A stretch of DNA of 64,000 nucleotides from JBAYIE01 sp041665785. GTDB lineage: Bacteria; Bacteroidota; Bacteroidia; UKL13-3. The translations under genes were made by a program, and so were the position numbers. Under the pieces are notes generated by a model that saw only the letters and a program-made list of their open reading frames with translations, searched no databases and was not told the DNA's origin. Each line of letters opens with the position of its first letter. Positions within the stretch are counted from its first letter, which is position 1. Below are positions 18,134-28,329 of the stretch, piece by piece. The stretch spans positions 15,281 to 79,280 of the forward strand of contig JBAYIE010000020.1 of NCBI GenBank assembly GCA_041665785.1, in the 5' to 3' direction.

Positions 18134-21100
18134 ATGATGAAATTGCGCATCCGGATATTTTTTGTTTTGATTTCGTGCCTGGGAGGAATGGAAGCTTATG
18201 CTCAAAAAACCCTGGTCAACGAATCACCCCTGCGAATTTACAACCGTGCTCACGAATTGTTTCAGCACGAACAATACGGTGAAGCTCAAAAACATTTTCT
18301 GATTTATTCGGACAAGGCGGTTGATCGTGAAACACATATCAATGCACAGTATTATGCCGGTGTGTGTGCCATGGAATTGTTTAATCCCGATGCCATAAAT
18401 TTACTGTTAAAAGTAAACCGGAATTATCCCGAACACAGCAAATCGAAACAGGCCTTATTTCAATTGGGTAAATATTTTTACCGGGTTAAAGACAATAAAT
18501 CAGCTATAAAGTATTTTGAATATGTAAGCGCCGAAGACCTCACTCCTGCCGATGCCGAAGAATTCAATTTCCTCAAAGGGTACTGTTATTTTAAAACCGA
18601 TAAGTTTGAACCTTCCAAAAAGAACTTCAGTGAGATCAAAGACAAGGCAGGTAAATATGCCGAAGCAGCGAATTACTATTATGGCTATGTGGTATATAAA
18701 CAGGGCGATTACGAAGATGCGCTGACCCATTTCAACAAAATCCTCAACAGCAAATCATTCGGGCCCCTGGCCAAAGTGTATGTTGCACAAATCTATTTTC
18801 TGCGCAAACAATACCGGGAAGTAATTGGAGTAGGAGAAAGTGTTTCGGAAAAATCGGTATTGGATGATGCAGCCGGAATTATCGGGCAATCTTATTACCA
18901 CCTCGGGCAATACGACAAGGCTGTTCCTTACCTCGAACGCTACAATGCCAATCCACCAGTATCCCGAACCAATGGAGATGTATACCGGTTGGCCTATGCG
19001 TATTTAAGAAGCGGACAACCCGACAAGGCGATTGATCTTTTCACTTCCATTACCAGCGAGAAAGATACCACTGCACAATACGCCAATTATTACCTTGCTG
19101 AAGCTTTTCTGGGAATGGGGAAGAAACAGGCGGCCAAATCGGCGTATCAGCTGGCACATAAACTCAATTTCAATCCGGAGGTTACAGAACAGTCGCTGTT
19201 TAATTATGCCCGCATTTGTGCCGAACTAGGAGTTCAACAGGAAGCACTCAAAGAATTCGTAACATTTATTAATACCTACCCCAATTCCAAATACAACGAT
19301 GAGGCACGCTCAGAACTGAGCAATTTGCTGTTGAGTACGAAAAATTACAAGGAAGCCATACGTATTCTGGAAAGCATTCATGTGATGAATGAAAATAACA
19401 AAATGGCTTATCAGCGGGTTTGTTATTACAGAGCAGAAGAATTATACCTGAACAACGAATACGATAAGGCGAACGAACTATTTGTTAAATCGCAGCAATA
19501 CCAATACGACAAAAGACTGTATGCCTTAAGTTATTTCTGGCTGGCCGAGCTCCAGTATAAAAATTCGAACTTCGATAAAGCACTTGAGCTTTACCGGACT
19601 TTTGCCTCGTTTTCGCAAATACAGGAAACCCGTTTTTATCCGCTCTCCTCATACAACCGTGCCTATTGCCATCTGAAATTAAAGGACTTTTCGCAGTGTA
19701 TCGATGAAATGCGAAAATTCATAATCACCGAATATGCGCTGGCAAATCCCGAATTATATACTGATGGTATGATGCGCATAGCTGATTGTTATTTTGCATT
19801 GAATCAATACCCCAAAGCTATTGAATCTTATGACCTGATTATCTCCCGGAAATTACCAGGATCGGATTATGCGCTTTATCAAAAGGCCATGATTTTGGGA
19901 GTATTGAATAAACCGGAGGAAAAAAATGCCGCTTTAAAAACCATTACTACCCAATTCAAACGTTCGACCTATATCGATGATGCCTATTTTGAAATGGCAA
20001 ATGTGTATTTGCAGACTGAGAAATATCAAGCTGCAGTGGATGGTTTCAATCAGATCATCAACGAATTTCCGAAGAGTGCATTTATCCGGAAATCGCATTT
20101 GAACAAAGGTCTGGCATATTACAACATGAGCAAAGACGAGGAAGCATTGGCTGCGTTCAAACGTTTGATAACTGATTTCTCTACATCGGAAGAAGCAAGG
20201 GAAGCGCTGACTGTTATAAAAAATATTTTCATCAACAAAGGAGAAAGCGATGCATACCTTGCCTTTATCAGCGTATTGCCCAATGTAACGGTTTCTCCAT
20301 CCTATCAGGATTCAGTTACCTATGAGTCAGCATTTGTGTGGTACAAAAATGGAGACTGCACCAAGGCATCAAAAGCTTTTGGCAATTATATCCAGAAATT
20401 CGCCGGAGGATTTTTCATTCTAAAAGCAAATTATCAGAAAGCCGAGTGCGATTTTAAATTGAAGAATTACGACGAAGCCTTAACCGCGTATGAATTTGTA
20501 GCCGCTCAAAACCGGAACGATTATACCGAAAGAGCGGTAAGACAATCTGCCATCCTGCATTTTCTGAAGAAACAATACGAGAAGGCCTTTGACTATTATG
20601 CTTCGCTGGAGCGTATCGCTAGCAACCGGGATAACCTTGGAATTGCATTGCTTGGTCAGATGCGTTCGGCCGACAACCTGAACAGGCGCGATACAGCAGC
20701 TCAGGTGGCTTTCCGTTATCTGAATTCAACGATCGTCCAACGCGATGGATTGGTGGAAGCACAGTTGCATGCAGGAAGATTCTACATGACACATCAAGAT
20801 CCGGATTCGGCTTTGGTTGCTTTTCAGTATGTGGTTAAGGAAACTAAAAACGCAATGGCTGCAGAAGCCAAGTACAACCTGGCATTGATCAAATACGGGA
20901 ATAAGGATTACAAAGCAGCAAGAAAATTAATTTTTGAAACGGCCGACAACTATTCTGCTTACGAGTATTGGGTAGCCATGGCTTATTTACTGCTTGCCGA
21001 TACTTATATCGCAGAGAAAGATTATTTCCAGGCCAAAGCTACCCTCGAAAGTTTGATCGAAAACTATGAAGGGGAAGACTTGCGCGTGGTTGCCCGTGAA

Positions 21101-21172
21101 AAGTTAACCTACATCATAGCAGTAGAAGAAAAATTAAAAGACACCGGAAAGAAACCGGTGATCGAAGAATAA
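18134..21172 (+). CDS. Large exported tetratricopeptide-repeat protein
   Basis: 1012 aa with a signal peptide (cleavage near GMEAYAQ). Almost the entire mature chain is TPR units: repeated patterns such as A..YY.G....LG.YD.A...F..., for example QSYYHLGQYDKAVPYLERYNA, RLAYAYLRSGQPDKAIDLF and EMANVYLQTEKYQAAVDGFNQII. TPR arrays act as protein-protein scaffolds; a periplasmic or outer-membrane-associated role is likely given the signal peptide. The beta-barrel gene follows after 16 bases, so the two proteins may interact. Two ATGs, at 18134 and 18137, are possible starts. Confidence 0.85.
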   Translation: MMKLRIRIFFVLISCLGGMEAYAQKTLVNESPLRIYNRAHELFQHEQYGEAQKHFLIYSDKAVDRETHINAQYYAGVCAMELFNPDAINLLLKVNRNYPEHSKSKQALFQLGKYFYRVKDNKSAIKYFEYVSAEDLTPADAEEFNFLKGYCYFKTDKFEPSKKNFSEIKDKAGKYAEAANYYYGYVVYKQGDYEDALTHFNKILNSKSFGPLAKVYVAQIYFLRKQYREVIGVGESVSEKSVLDDAAGIIGQSYYHLGQYDKAVPYLERYNANPPVSRTNGDVYRLAYAYLRSGQPDKAIDLFTSITSEKDTTAQYANYYLAEAFLGMGKKQAAKSAYQLAHKLNFNPEVTEQSLFNYARICAELGVQQEALKEFVTFINTYPNSKYNDEARSELSNLLLSTKNYKEAIRILESIHVMNENNKMAYQRVCYYRAEELYLNNEYDKANELFVKSQQYQYDKRLYALSYFWLAELQYKNSNFDKALELYRTFASFSQIQETRFYPLSSYNRAYCHLKLKDFSQCIDEMRKFIITEYALANPELYTDGMMRIADCYFALNQYPKAIESYDLIISRKLPGSDYALYQKAMILGVLNKPEEKNAALKTITTQFKRSTYIDDAYFEMANVYLQTEKYQAAVDGFNQIINEFPKSAFIRKSHLNKGLAYYNMSKDEEALAAFKRLITDFSTSEEAREALTVIKNIFINKGESDAYLAFISVLPNVTVSPSYQDSVTYESAFVWYKNGDCTKASKAFGNYIQKFAGGFFILKANYQKAECDFKLKNYDEALTAYEFVAAQNRNDYTERAVRQSAILHFLKKQYEKAFDYYASLERIASNRDNLGIALLGQMRSADNLNRRDTAAQVAFRYLNSTIVQRDGLVEAQLHAGRFYMTHQDPDSALVAFQYVVKETKNAMAAEAKYNLALIKYGNKDYKAARKLIFETADNYSAYEYWVAMAYLLLADTYIAEKDYFQAKATLESLIENYEGEDLRVVAREKLTYIIAVEEKLKDTGKKPVIEE

Positions 21173-21188
21173 AATCAAAAAAGGTGAT

Positions 21189-22823
21189 ATGAAAAAACAG
21201 TTGAGCATACTTATCTTTCTGATGACTGCATTGCAACCTGGGCTCCATGCACAGGATACCATGCGCATTGATGTATTGAAGCCCTTTATTGCAACCCTGG
21301 GTGAAGCCATAAAAATTCAAAGCAATCCAAATCCGGAAATACCGGTGGTAGTTAACGATACATTCGTATATCCAACCCCGGTGATTGAGCGTGTTGACAT
21401 TCCTACTGCCTATACGATTAAACCTTTATCGCTTGGAACTTCGCTGCTGCCTAAATTGAAAAACAATTATGTACGTTTAGGGTATGGCAATTACAATACC
21501 CCTTTGATCGAGCTCTATCTCAATACTACGCGTAACCGCAATTATCAGGCCGGAGCTTTTGTGAAACACCTTTCTTCCAGTCCTTCTGATGGACGAAAAT
21601 TCAGTAACAATACTGTTTCGACATTTGGTAAACGTTTCATCAATAAGTCGGTTTTAGAAGGAGACCTGATGTTTCACCAAAATGTGGTTAATCGCTATGG
21701 TTTTGCATTTCCGGATGGTAGTTACAATGCTGCTGCAAATTCCCCGGGCAATACAGCCACTGAAAATGTGTATTCCCTTCTTCAGTTCCAAACCGCCTTC
21801 AGCAATGTATTAAAGGATACCAGCAAGTTGGGATACGACCTGCGTGCAGTATACTATCGTTTCGGAACAAATTACGACCTGCACGAAGATGATTTTCGCC
21901 TGAGTGGAACTTTTCAGCAAAGTGTGCAAGGCAATCCATTGCAGGTAATTACGGCTTTGCAAACCAATAGCATCGTGCATTCCGTTACATCCAATACTTA
22001 CAGTCGAGTATTTGTAGATATTCATCCAACCTACCGATTGCTGATCGACAGGGCTTATCTGATGGTAGGTTTCAACTCCACCTTTTTTAATGATTCCAAC
22101 GGAACCAAATTCCTTTTCTTTCCACAAGCCGAACTGGGTTATAAACTCATTCCCAACTCCATCACTGCATACGCAGGATTTACCGGTGGACTGCAACGAC
22201 ATACCTTACGCAGTCTGACTACTGAAAATCCATTTCTGCGCGGTTTTGTTCTGAACAATACAGTGAATCAATTTGAAATGTATATCGGATTAAAAGGAAT
22301 CATCAGTCCGCAAACATCTTTTGTTATGGAGGCTTCACTTGCTACTATCCGTAACATGGTATTTTATGCAGCAGATTCCCTTTTGAACCAACAGGCTGTG
22401 GTATATGATCCATCCAAGGCTGGATTATCGCGGATCAAGGCCGAACTGAATCACGAATTCGGAGAACAGTTTCGTTTTGGATTTGTGATGCAGTATTTTG
22501 GCTACGATTTATCCATTACAGCCCCCTACTCGCGCCCTACTTTTACAACAGCATTAAATGTATTGTATGCGATTGGAAGTAAATTTAATCTGAGGACTGA
22601 ATTCTTTACCATGAATAAGCGAACCGGTTTGCAATTGCCTTCCAATATGGAATATGCGCTCAAAGGTCTGGTGGATATAAATGCAGGTCTTGATTACAGG
22701 TATAACCGAAACGTAAAAGTATTCCTGAATATCAACAACCTCACCAACAATGAGTACCAGCGCTGGCTTAATTTACCCGTATTGGGAATCAATGTGGTAG
22801 GTGGATTGGGTATAACGTTTTAA
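21189..22823 (+). CDS. Outer membrane beta-barrel protein (TonB-receptor-like barrel without plug)
   Basis: 544 aa with a signal peptide ending at LHAQ. After a short Pro-rich linker the chain has alternating hydrophobic/aromatic strands, a YRYNRNVKVFLNINNLTNNEYQRW motif close to the C-terminus (a typical TonB-receptor barrel end), and a terminal F (GGLGITF). Neither an N-terminal carboxypeptidase-like domain nor a plug is visible, and the size fits a barrel of about 18-22 strands without them. It follows the TPR gene by 16 bases, and the pair is probably one transcript. The cargo is unknown. Confidence 0.75.
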   Translation: MKKQLSILIFLMTALQPGLHAQDTMRIDVLKPFIATLGEAIKIQSNPNPEIPVVVNDTFVYPTPVIERVDIPTAYTIKPLSLGTSLLPKLKNNYVRLGYGNYNTPLIELYLNTTRNRNYQAGAFVKHLSSSPSDGRKFSNNTVSTFGKRFINKSVLEGDLMFHQNVVNRYGFAFPDGSYNAAANSPGNTATENVYSLLQFQTAFSNVLKDTSKLGYDLRAVYYRFGTNYDLHEDDFRLSGTFQQSVQGNPLQVITALQTNSIVHSVTSNTYSRVFVDIHPTYRLLIDRAYLMVGFNSTFFNDSNGTKFLFFPQAELGYKLIPNSITAYAGFTGGLQRHTLRSLTTENPFLRGFVLNNTVNQFEMYIGLKGIISPQTSFVMEASLATIRNMVFYAADSLLNQQAVVYDPSKAGLSRIKAELNHEFGEQFRFGFVMQYFGYDLSITAPYSRPTFTTALNVLYAIGSKFNLRTEFFTMNKRTGLQLPSNMEYALKGLVDINAGLDYRYNRNVKVFLNINNLTNNEYQRWLNLPVLGINVVGGLGITF

Positions 22824-22839
22824 CTCGTTGTGAAACGAA

Positions 22840-24390
22840 TTAATGGATCGCAGTAACATTCACCCGTTCAATACCTTTCAGGTGCAGATCAATATGCTTT
22901 TCCCGTGCTTTAGCATCGTACTCGCTGATGATTTCCAGAATATCGTAATCGATAAAATTGCAGCCTTCGCCATCAATAATTAACTTACTGTATTCGGGTA
23001 CTTCATCCAATACTTTGCGTAGTTTTACCTTATTCAGAAAGGTTACATTGCTGTTTAAAGCCAGCACGTAACTCTCAATTCCCTGATAGGTGGTTTTACT
23101 GATTTTATACTCCGCCTTAAAATTATTTTGCACAATAAAGTATACCGAAATCAATAATCCTATGCTGACTCCAATGAGCAGATCGGTAAGCAGGATAACA
23201 ACAATGGTGATCATAAAGGGCAAAAACTGCTTCAATCCCAATTGCCACATATTGATGAAGAGTTTGGGTTTGCTCAAGTTATACCCGGTAAAAAAGAGAA
23301 TGACCGATAAGGAGGCAAATGGAATTTTGTTCAATACAAAGGGTACCAACATTACAGCCATCACCAGAAACAAACCATGTGTAAACGCTGAAAATTTGGT
23401 CTTTGCCCCAGCATCAATATTCGCTGCGCCACGCACCACCACAGCAGTCATCGGAATTGCCCCTACCATTCCGCAAGCCATATTTCCAATGCCCTGAGCT
23501 ACCAATTCACGGTTAACAGGTGTTATGCGGTTACGACGATCGAGTTTATCGATGGCTTCAATGCACAATAAGGTTTCGAGCGTAGCCAGCAAGCCAATGA
23601 TCAATCCGGATTTCCAGATCTCAGCATTGGAAAACAACATGGACAAATCCGGAAATTCGATATTCAAAAAAATATTATCCGTAATATTAACCAGTTGATT
23701 GTCTTTCAGTGAAAATCCCGGAACCATTAATTCAAAACACAAATTAACCAGTACACCGACAAGCACAATAAACAAGGGTGCCGGAATGGCCTTTATCTGT
23801 TGGGCAAAAGGGCGTTGCAAGAGCCAGTACACAAACAGAGAGAATATAGTAACTACTACTGTTCCGCGCGATGTGGTATTTCGTAAATGATGTAATAATC
23901 CGTTTACACTATGTTCAGAAAAGAGATTTAAAAAAGTGCTGGTCCAGAAATCGGGTTCATCGTATCCGATCATGAAAGGAATCTGTTTGGAAATCAACAG
24001 AATTCCGATTGCTGCCAACATTCCTTTAATAACAGACGAAGGAAAATAATTGGCAATAGCTCCAAGTCGCAATATTCCCAGCAATAATTGAAAGAGTCCG
24101 GCTACCACAACAGCCAGCAAAAACAAACGATAATCGCCTAGTGAAATAATTGTAGCTGCCACAACTCCCGTTAATCCCGCTGCAGGTCCGGATACAGCCA
24201 ACTGCGACCCGCTGATGAGCGAAACAACCAATCCTCCTATCATACCAGAGATCAGTCCGGCATACAAGGGAGCGCCCGATGCCAGTGCGATTCCCAGGCA
24301 CAAGGGCAAGGCAACCAGGAATACGGATAACCCAGCTGGTAAATCATGTTTTAACCAAACGATGCGGTAATACTTTAAAGTACGCTTCAT
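22840..24390 (-). CDS. SulP-family (SLC26) inorganic anion transporter
   Basis: 516 aa with about 10-12 hydrophobic helices. The N-terminus carries the Sulfate_transp signature (DLPAGLSVFLVALPLCLGIALASGAP and GLISGMIGGLVVSLISGSQLAVSGPAAGLTG). The C-terminal ~85 residues form a cytoplasmic STAS domain (KLIIDGEGCNFIDYDILEIISEYDA). SulP proteins transport sulphate, bicarbonate or other anions, many coupled to Na+ or H+. No carbonic anhydrase gene is adjacent, so the substrate is open. It is the last gene of a minus-strand run (tamB to here) and lies 38 bases after the Prc-type protease gene; it ends head-on against the beta-barrel gene with 16 bases between the two stops. Confidence 0.92.
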   Translation of the reverse strand: MKRTLKYYRIVWLKHDLPAGLSVFLVALPLCLGIALASGAPLYAGLISGMIGGLVVSLISGSQLAVSGPAAGLTGVVAATIISLGDYRLFLLAVVVAGLFQLLLGILRLGAIANYFPSSVIKGMLAAIGILLISKQIPFMIGYDEPDFWTSTFLNLFSEHSVNGLLHHLRNTTSRGTVVVTIFSLFVYWLLQRPFAQQIKAIPAPLFIVLVGVLVNLCFELMVPGFSLKDNQLVNITDNIFLNIEFPDLSMLFSNAEIWKSGLIIGLLATLETLLCIEAIDKLDRRNRITPVNRELVAQGIGNMACGMVGAIPMTAVVVRGAANIDAGAKTKFSAFTHGLFLVMAVMLVPFVLNKIPFASLSVILFFTGYNLSKPKLFINMWQLGLKQFLPFMITIVVILLTDLLIGVSIGLLISVYFIVQNNFKAEYKISKTTYQGIESYVLALNSNVTFLNKVKLRKVLDEVPEYSKLIIDGEGCNFIDYDILEIISEYDAKAREKHIDLHLKGIERVNVTAIH

Positions 24391-24428
24391 GGATCACACC
24401 GTTTTTAAGCGTATCGAATTTAAATTCA

Positions 24429-26456
24429 TTATCGTTTTGCAGTATTGTTTAACATATCTGCAATGGCTTCTTCTCCCAGCGTGCGAATCAGGTCGTAAGG
24501 ATGTGTATCCGTTCCTGTACGTTTTTTCCTTTCCTCTTCACGTACTTTTTTTCGCTTGTCTTGTTCATCCGTTTCAGTCTTCCACTTTTCTTTATTCAAT
24601 GTTTGATACCGGCGTGCATCAATCGTTTTATAATCATGGATATCTTGTAAAAGATATGCGTATTCAACATTGCTTTTTAACCGTCCTTCGGCTTGCTGAA
24701 TCAGTTCCGGCAATTTCAACCCTTCAAAGGAAATCACATCGTAATGGGTGTTGTTGATCTGATCGCTTTTCAATGCAAATGGACTGGCATCTTCTCCAAA
24801 TTTTGCATCGTCGTATATTCCAGGTAACTGAATATCGGGAGTAACTCCCAGATGCTGGGTTGTGGATCCGTTAATGCGATAAAATTTTGCAATGGTTAAA
24901 TTTACCTGACCGAATTTCTTATCCCACGCATTTTTCTTGTACTGGTTTAAATCAACTTGCTCCTGAACTGTCCCTTTTCCATAAGTACGTTCGCCAATTA
25001 CAAGGCCCCGTTTATAATCCTGAATGGCAGCCGAGAAAATTTCGGATGCTGAGGCGCTCTGGCGGTTTACTAATACTACCAAAGGACCATTGTAAAATAC
25101 CTGTTCGTCATAATCCACTTCTGAACGCACATTTTCAGCCTGATCTTTCACCTGAACAACGGGACCTTTGGGTATAAACAATCCTGTAAGATCAACTGCT
25201 TCTTTCAATGATCCTCCTCCATTGTAGCGCAGATCGATAATAAGACCGGAGATTTTCTCTTTTTTCAATTCAGTGATCAGGCGCTTAACGTCACGTGTGG
25301 TGCTTTTAAAATTAGGGTCTCCGCGTTGAGCTGCCGCAAAATCGATATAAAAAGTTGGAAGCGTGATTACACCTATTTTGTATTTCTTTCCTTTACGGGT
25401 TATGGTACGAATACTGCTTTTAGCCGATTGATCCTCCAATACAATTTTATCGCGAACAATTTCTATAACGGTTGTTTTATTGGGCTCATTGGCCGGAATT
25501 ATTTCGAGCCTTACAAGTGTCCCTTTTTTACCGCGAATGATAGCAACCACATCATCGATACGCCAATCAATTACATTGACCATTTCGCTGTCTTTACCCT
25601 GTGCTACCCCAATGATGCGGTCGCCGGCATGTATTTTTTTGCTTTTGTCTGCCGGACCACCTTTTACAATTTCGTGCACCTTGGTATATTCGTTTTCAGT
25701 GCGCAAAGTTGCCCCTATTCCTTCCAGTGAGAGTGTCATGGCCTGTTTAAAATCTTCGGCAGATCGCGGCGAGAAATAATTGGTATGCGGATCGGCCAGT
25801 TCCAGGATGGAATTCATAAACAACTGAAATACATCTTCGCTTTTGGTTTTGGCAGAGAACTTACGAAGGTTTTCATATCGCTTACGAATGGTTTCAGCAT
25901 AGAATGTAAAAGGTTTATCGGTTAATGCAATCCCCAGACATTCGTATTTCACTTTATTTCTCCAGAGCTGATCCATTTCCCGGTAATCAACACACCAGCT
26001 GCTTTTCTCACGATCGATTTCAAACGAATCCTGCTGGTTAAAATCAAATGAATCCTTTAACAGGGTTAAAGCAAAATCGATACGATCGTTCAACCTTTCG
26101 CGATATACATTGAAAATGTCGAATGCCATATCCGGACCTCCTTCAAACACTGCTTCGTCAAGCGTGTTGCGGTATTTCTCAAATGATGCAATATCGCTTT
26201 GCAGGAAATAAACCCGAGACGGATCCAGGTGTTTCAGATAATTATCGAGTGCTTGTGACGAAAATTCATCGTTGATCCGGGGTTTGGCATAATGATAGGT
26301 AGCCACCAGCTGGAGGGTTGTTTGAAAAACGGTTTGATGTTGGGGTTCGGGTTTTAAACCGGTTTTCGAATAGGCTGTTGAATCACCTGCACAGGCTGTT
26401 TGAGAGAAAAGCAAAAAAACGGGAACCAGCAGTAAAAAGAGTTTTCTAAATAGCAT
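24429..26456 (-). CDS. Carboxy-terminal processing protease (Prc/Tsp, S41 family)
   Basis: 675 aa. An N-terminal signal sequence ends near QTACAG. A TSP N-terminal domain is followed by a PDZ domain (LSLEGIGATLRTENEYTKVHEIVKGGPADKS), then the S41 catalytic domain with GLIIDLRYNGGGSLKEAVDLTGLF, the nucleophile region NRQSASASEIF and the general-base lysine in GERTYGKGTVQ, so the Ser-Lys dyad is intact. The C-terminal region is long, Lys/Glu-rich and DUF3340-like. The family degrades or trims periplasmic proteins with exposed C-termini. The ATG overlaps the stop codon of the upstream deiminase gene by one base (TAATG), so translation is likely coupled. Confidence 0.93.
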   Translation of the reverse strand: MLFRKLFLLLVPVFLLFSQTACAGDSTAYSKTGLKPEPQHQTVFQTTLQLVATYHYAKPRINDEFSSQALDNYLKHLDPSRVYFLQSDIASFEKYRNTLDEAVFEGGPDMAFDIFNVYRERLNDRIDFALTLLKDSFDFNQQDSFEIDREKSSWCVDYREMDQLWRNKVKYECLGIALTDKPFTFYAETIRKRYENLRKFSAKTKSEDVFQLFMNSILELADPHTNYFSPRSAEDFKQAMTLSLEGIGATLRTENEYTKVHEIVKGGPADKSKKIHAGDRIIGVAQGKDSEMVNVIDWRIDDVVAIIRGKKGTLVRLEIIPANEPNKTTVIEIVRDKIVLEDQSAKSSIRTITRKGKKYKIGVITLPTFYIDFAAAQRGDPNFKSTTRDVKRLITELKKEKISGLIIDLRYNGGGSLKEAVDLTGLFIPKGPVVQVKDQAENVRSEVDYDEQVFYNGPLVVLVNRQSASASEIFSAAIQDYKRGLVIGERTYGKGTVQEQVDLNQYKKNAWDKKFGQVNLTIAKFYRINGSTTQHLGVTPDIQLPGIYDDAKFGEDASPFALKSDQINNTHYDVISFEGLKLPELIQQAEGRLKSNVEYAYLLQDIHDYKTIDARRYQTLNKEKWKTETDEQDKRKKVREEERKKRTGTDTHPYDLIRTLGEEAIADMLNNTAKR

Positions 26457-28321
26457 TAGCGCGCAATAATAAATTTACGGGTCGCAATATACGTACCCCC
26501 TGTTTGATAAGAATAAAAATAAATACCGTTGTCGAGACCGGTTAGATCCAGCTCCAGCTTGTTTAATCCGTAATGAGGATGCAAGGAATATTCCTTTAAT
26601 TTCCGTCCATTCAAGTCCATTATACTCATAACACTTGACTCAGCAGCATTCATTACAAAATACGGTAAAGTGACTTGCGAAGCTGCCGGATTGGGATAAG
26701 CTCCAAACAGATAATCTTTCTCTGTTACCTGATTTTCATCAATGCCCACACCAGTCTGAAAATAAACAGTATAATACCCTTCCGGAGCAGTGATTGGCTT
26801 TACCGCCGTTTTTCCGTTGTTGGTTGTAGCCGTTAAATAATATTCGATTTTATCATCCAGTGTCAGGCTGGCATCTGCAATATCTCCAACAAAGAATCCG
26901 GCGCTATCGCTTAAGTTAAGCGTACTCCAGGATGCTGCACCCCGCTTACGCCATTTGCACGTTGCCTGAGCAATGCCACTGTTGTTACTGATTTTGGCAA
27001 GTATGTGGTATGAATTGCGCAACGATTGCTGACCATCGATGCTGGGATGCCAGAACAGTACTGGGTTTTCAGCCGGAATCTGGATGGTTATGCAATGGAT
27101 CTCTCCACCATATGGACTTAGCGCCCTTGAGTCAATTTCGCGTATTTTATATCCCGGCATCAGGTACTTAAACAATTGAGTGGCCGAATCGGTTTGCGCC
27201 TTGTTACCGTTTTGTGCATTGGAATAGCTGGGATAAATAAATGTTTTATTCACCGTAATTCCATTTACAAAGGTACGGGCATCGTTGTTGATCTGATTGC
27301 AGGTAGTATCTTTGTATTTTCCGTTGTCGCCTGTTGGGTGTGGAATGCGAAATATCCGGAAGGGTCGGTTGTAGGTAGATTTTAAAGTGGTTAATCGTTG
27401 GTGATTGTCTTCAATGATTTGCCGGTCCTGTGCTCTGACTATCTTAGGATATTGCGAAACAAAAATGGTTTGCTCATCCGTCATTTTTAAATAGAGATCG
27501 ATATGACCGGTACCTCCATCGCATTCCAGTGTCTGTGTTTCGATGATTACCGGAGAGTTAAACAAATAACGCATACTGTCGGTGGTGATTTGTGGTGTCC
27601 ACACCGGGTTATGTACACCTCCGGCTGTATTTACATCGGTAACTACCGAACTGTAATACAACATACCGAATCCATCACTGATCAGGTTTCCACCTTCTGA
27701 GTTGAGGGTGGTTTCGAAATTGGGAATATTCATTTCTCCGGCCAGGTATTTGGGAAATGTATTGTCCTCTTCACGTCCGGGATAATACTTTAAATCGATA
27801 AAGGCCACACTATCCTTGTCGCCGTAGTACACGCCATTGGGACCAAAATCGCGGATCCACCAACCGTTTCCGGGCTTTACATAGAAACGATAATTGTACA
27901 GAGGCTTACCCCGGTTTTGCATAAATGCTTTTACCCGAATAGTATCGGTTGCTTTGTTGACCCGAATCCAGACAGGACATTCTTCCTGAATATAATCGCA
28001 CAGTTGAGCGGAGATTAATCCCCAATCATAGGTCGTATCCACATTACCGGTAGGAGATCCAAAATCATCGTATCCATCTGCCCAGGAAATGGCTACGGCC
28101 TGCGATTCTTCAAACTCACCCGGATAGCGAAGGTTAACGGGAAGAACGATCCCTCCGGCTTTTCCAAAAACCTGTCGGGTTGCCTGTTGTTTCAGCAAAA
28201 GTTTTTCCGTTTCGGTCCGGAATGCCGGTAATTTCTGACTTTGTGCCTTTAACACGAATGGCCCTGAAAACAATAGACAAATTGTTAAAGTCAAGGTGAA
28301 GTTGTAACGGTTTAATTGCAT
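26456..28321 (-). CDS. Secreted agmatine/peptidyl-arginine deiminase-family enzyme with T9SS domain
   Basis: 621 aa. Signal peptide ends near FVLKAQ. The catalytic domain (about 55-420) is the Porphyromonas-type arginine deiminase fold: WWIRDFGP (D158), SEGGN (E209), GHID (H273, D275) and YGGEIHCIT (nucleophile C410), so all active-site positions are present. It is followed by an Ig-like domain (about 440-530) and a C-terminal T9SS type A sorting domain starting near YPNPAASQ and ending FIIAR. The family hydrolyses the guanidine group of agmatine or peptidyl-arginine to citrulline-type products and ammonia. The export signals make extracellular action likely. Peptidyl-arginine and agmatine cannot be distinguished from motifs alone. 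Confidence 0.87.
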   Translation of the reverse strand: MQLNRYNFTLTLTICLLFSGPFVLKAQSQKLPAFRTETEKLLLKQQATRQVFGKAGGIVLPVNLRYPGEFEESQAVAISWADGYDDFGSPTGNVDTTYDWGLISAQLCDYIQEECPVWIRVNKATDTIRVKAFMQNRGKPLYNYRFYVKPGNGWWIRDFGPNGVYYGDKDSVAFIDLKYYPGREEDNTFPKYLAGEMNIPNFETTLNSEGGNLISDGFGMLYYSSVVTDVNTAGGVHNPVWTPQITTDSMRYLFNSPVIIETQTLECDGGTGHIDLYLKMTDEQTIFVSQYPKIVRAQDRQIIEDNHQRLTTLKSTYNRPFRIFRIPHPTGDNGKYKDTTCNQINNDARTFVNGITVNKTFIYPSYSNAQNGNKAQTDSATQLFKYLMPGYKIREIDSRALSPYGGEIHCITIQIPAENPVLFWHPSIDGQQSLRNSYHILAKISNNSGIAQATCKWRKRGAASWSTLNLSDSAGFFVGDIADASLTLDDKIEYYLTATTNNGKTAVKPITAPEGYYTVYFQTGVGIDENQVTEKDYLFGAYPNPAASQVTLPYFVMNAAESSVMSIMDLNGRKLKEYSLHPHYGLNKLELDLTGLDNGIYFYSYQTGGTYIATRKFIIAR

Positions 28322-28329
28322 AATGGAAT

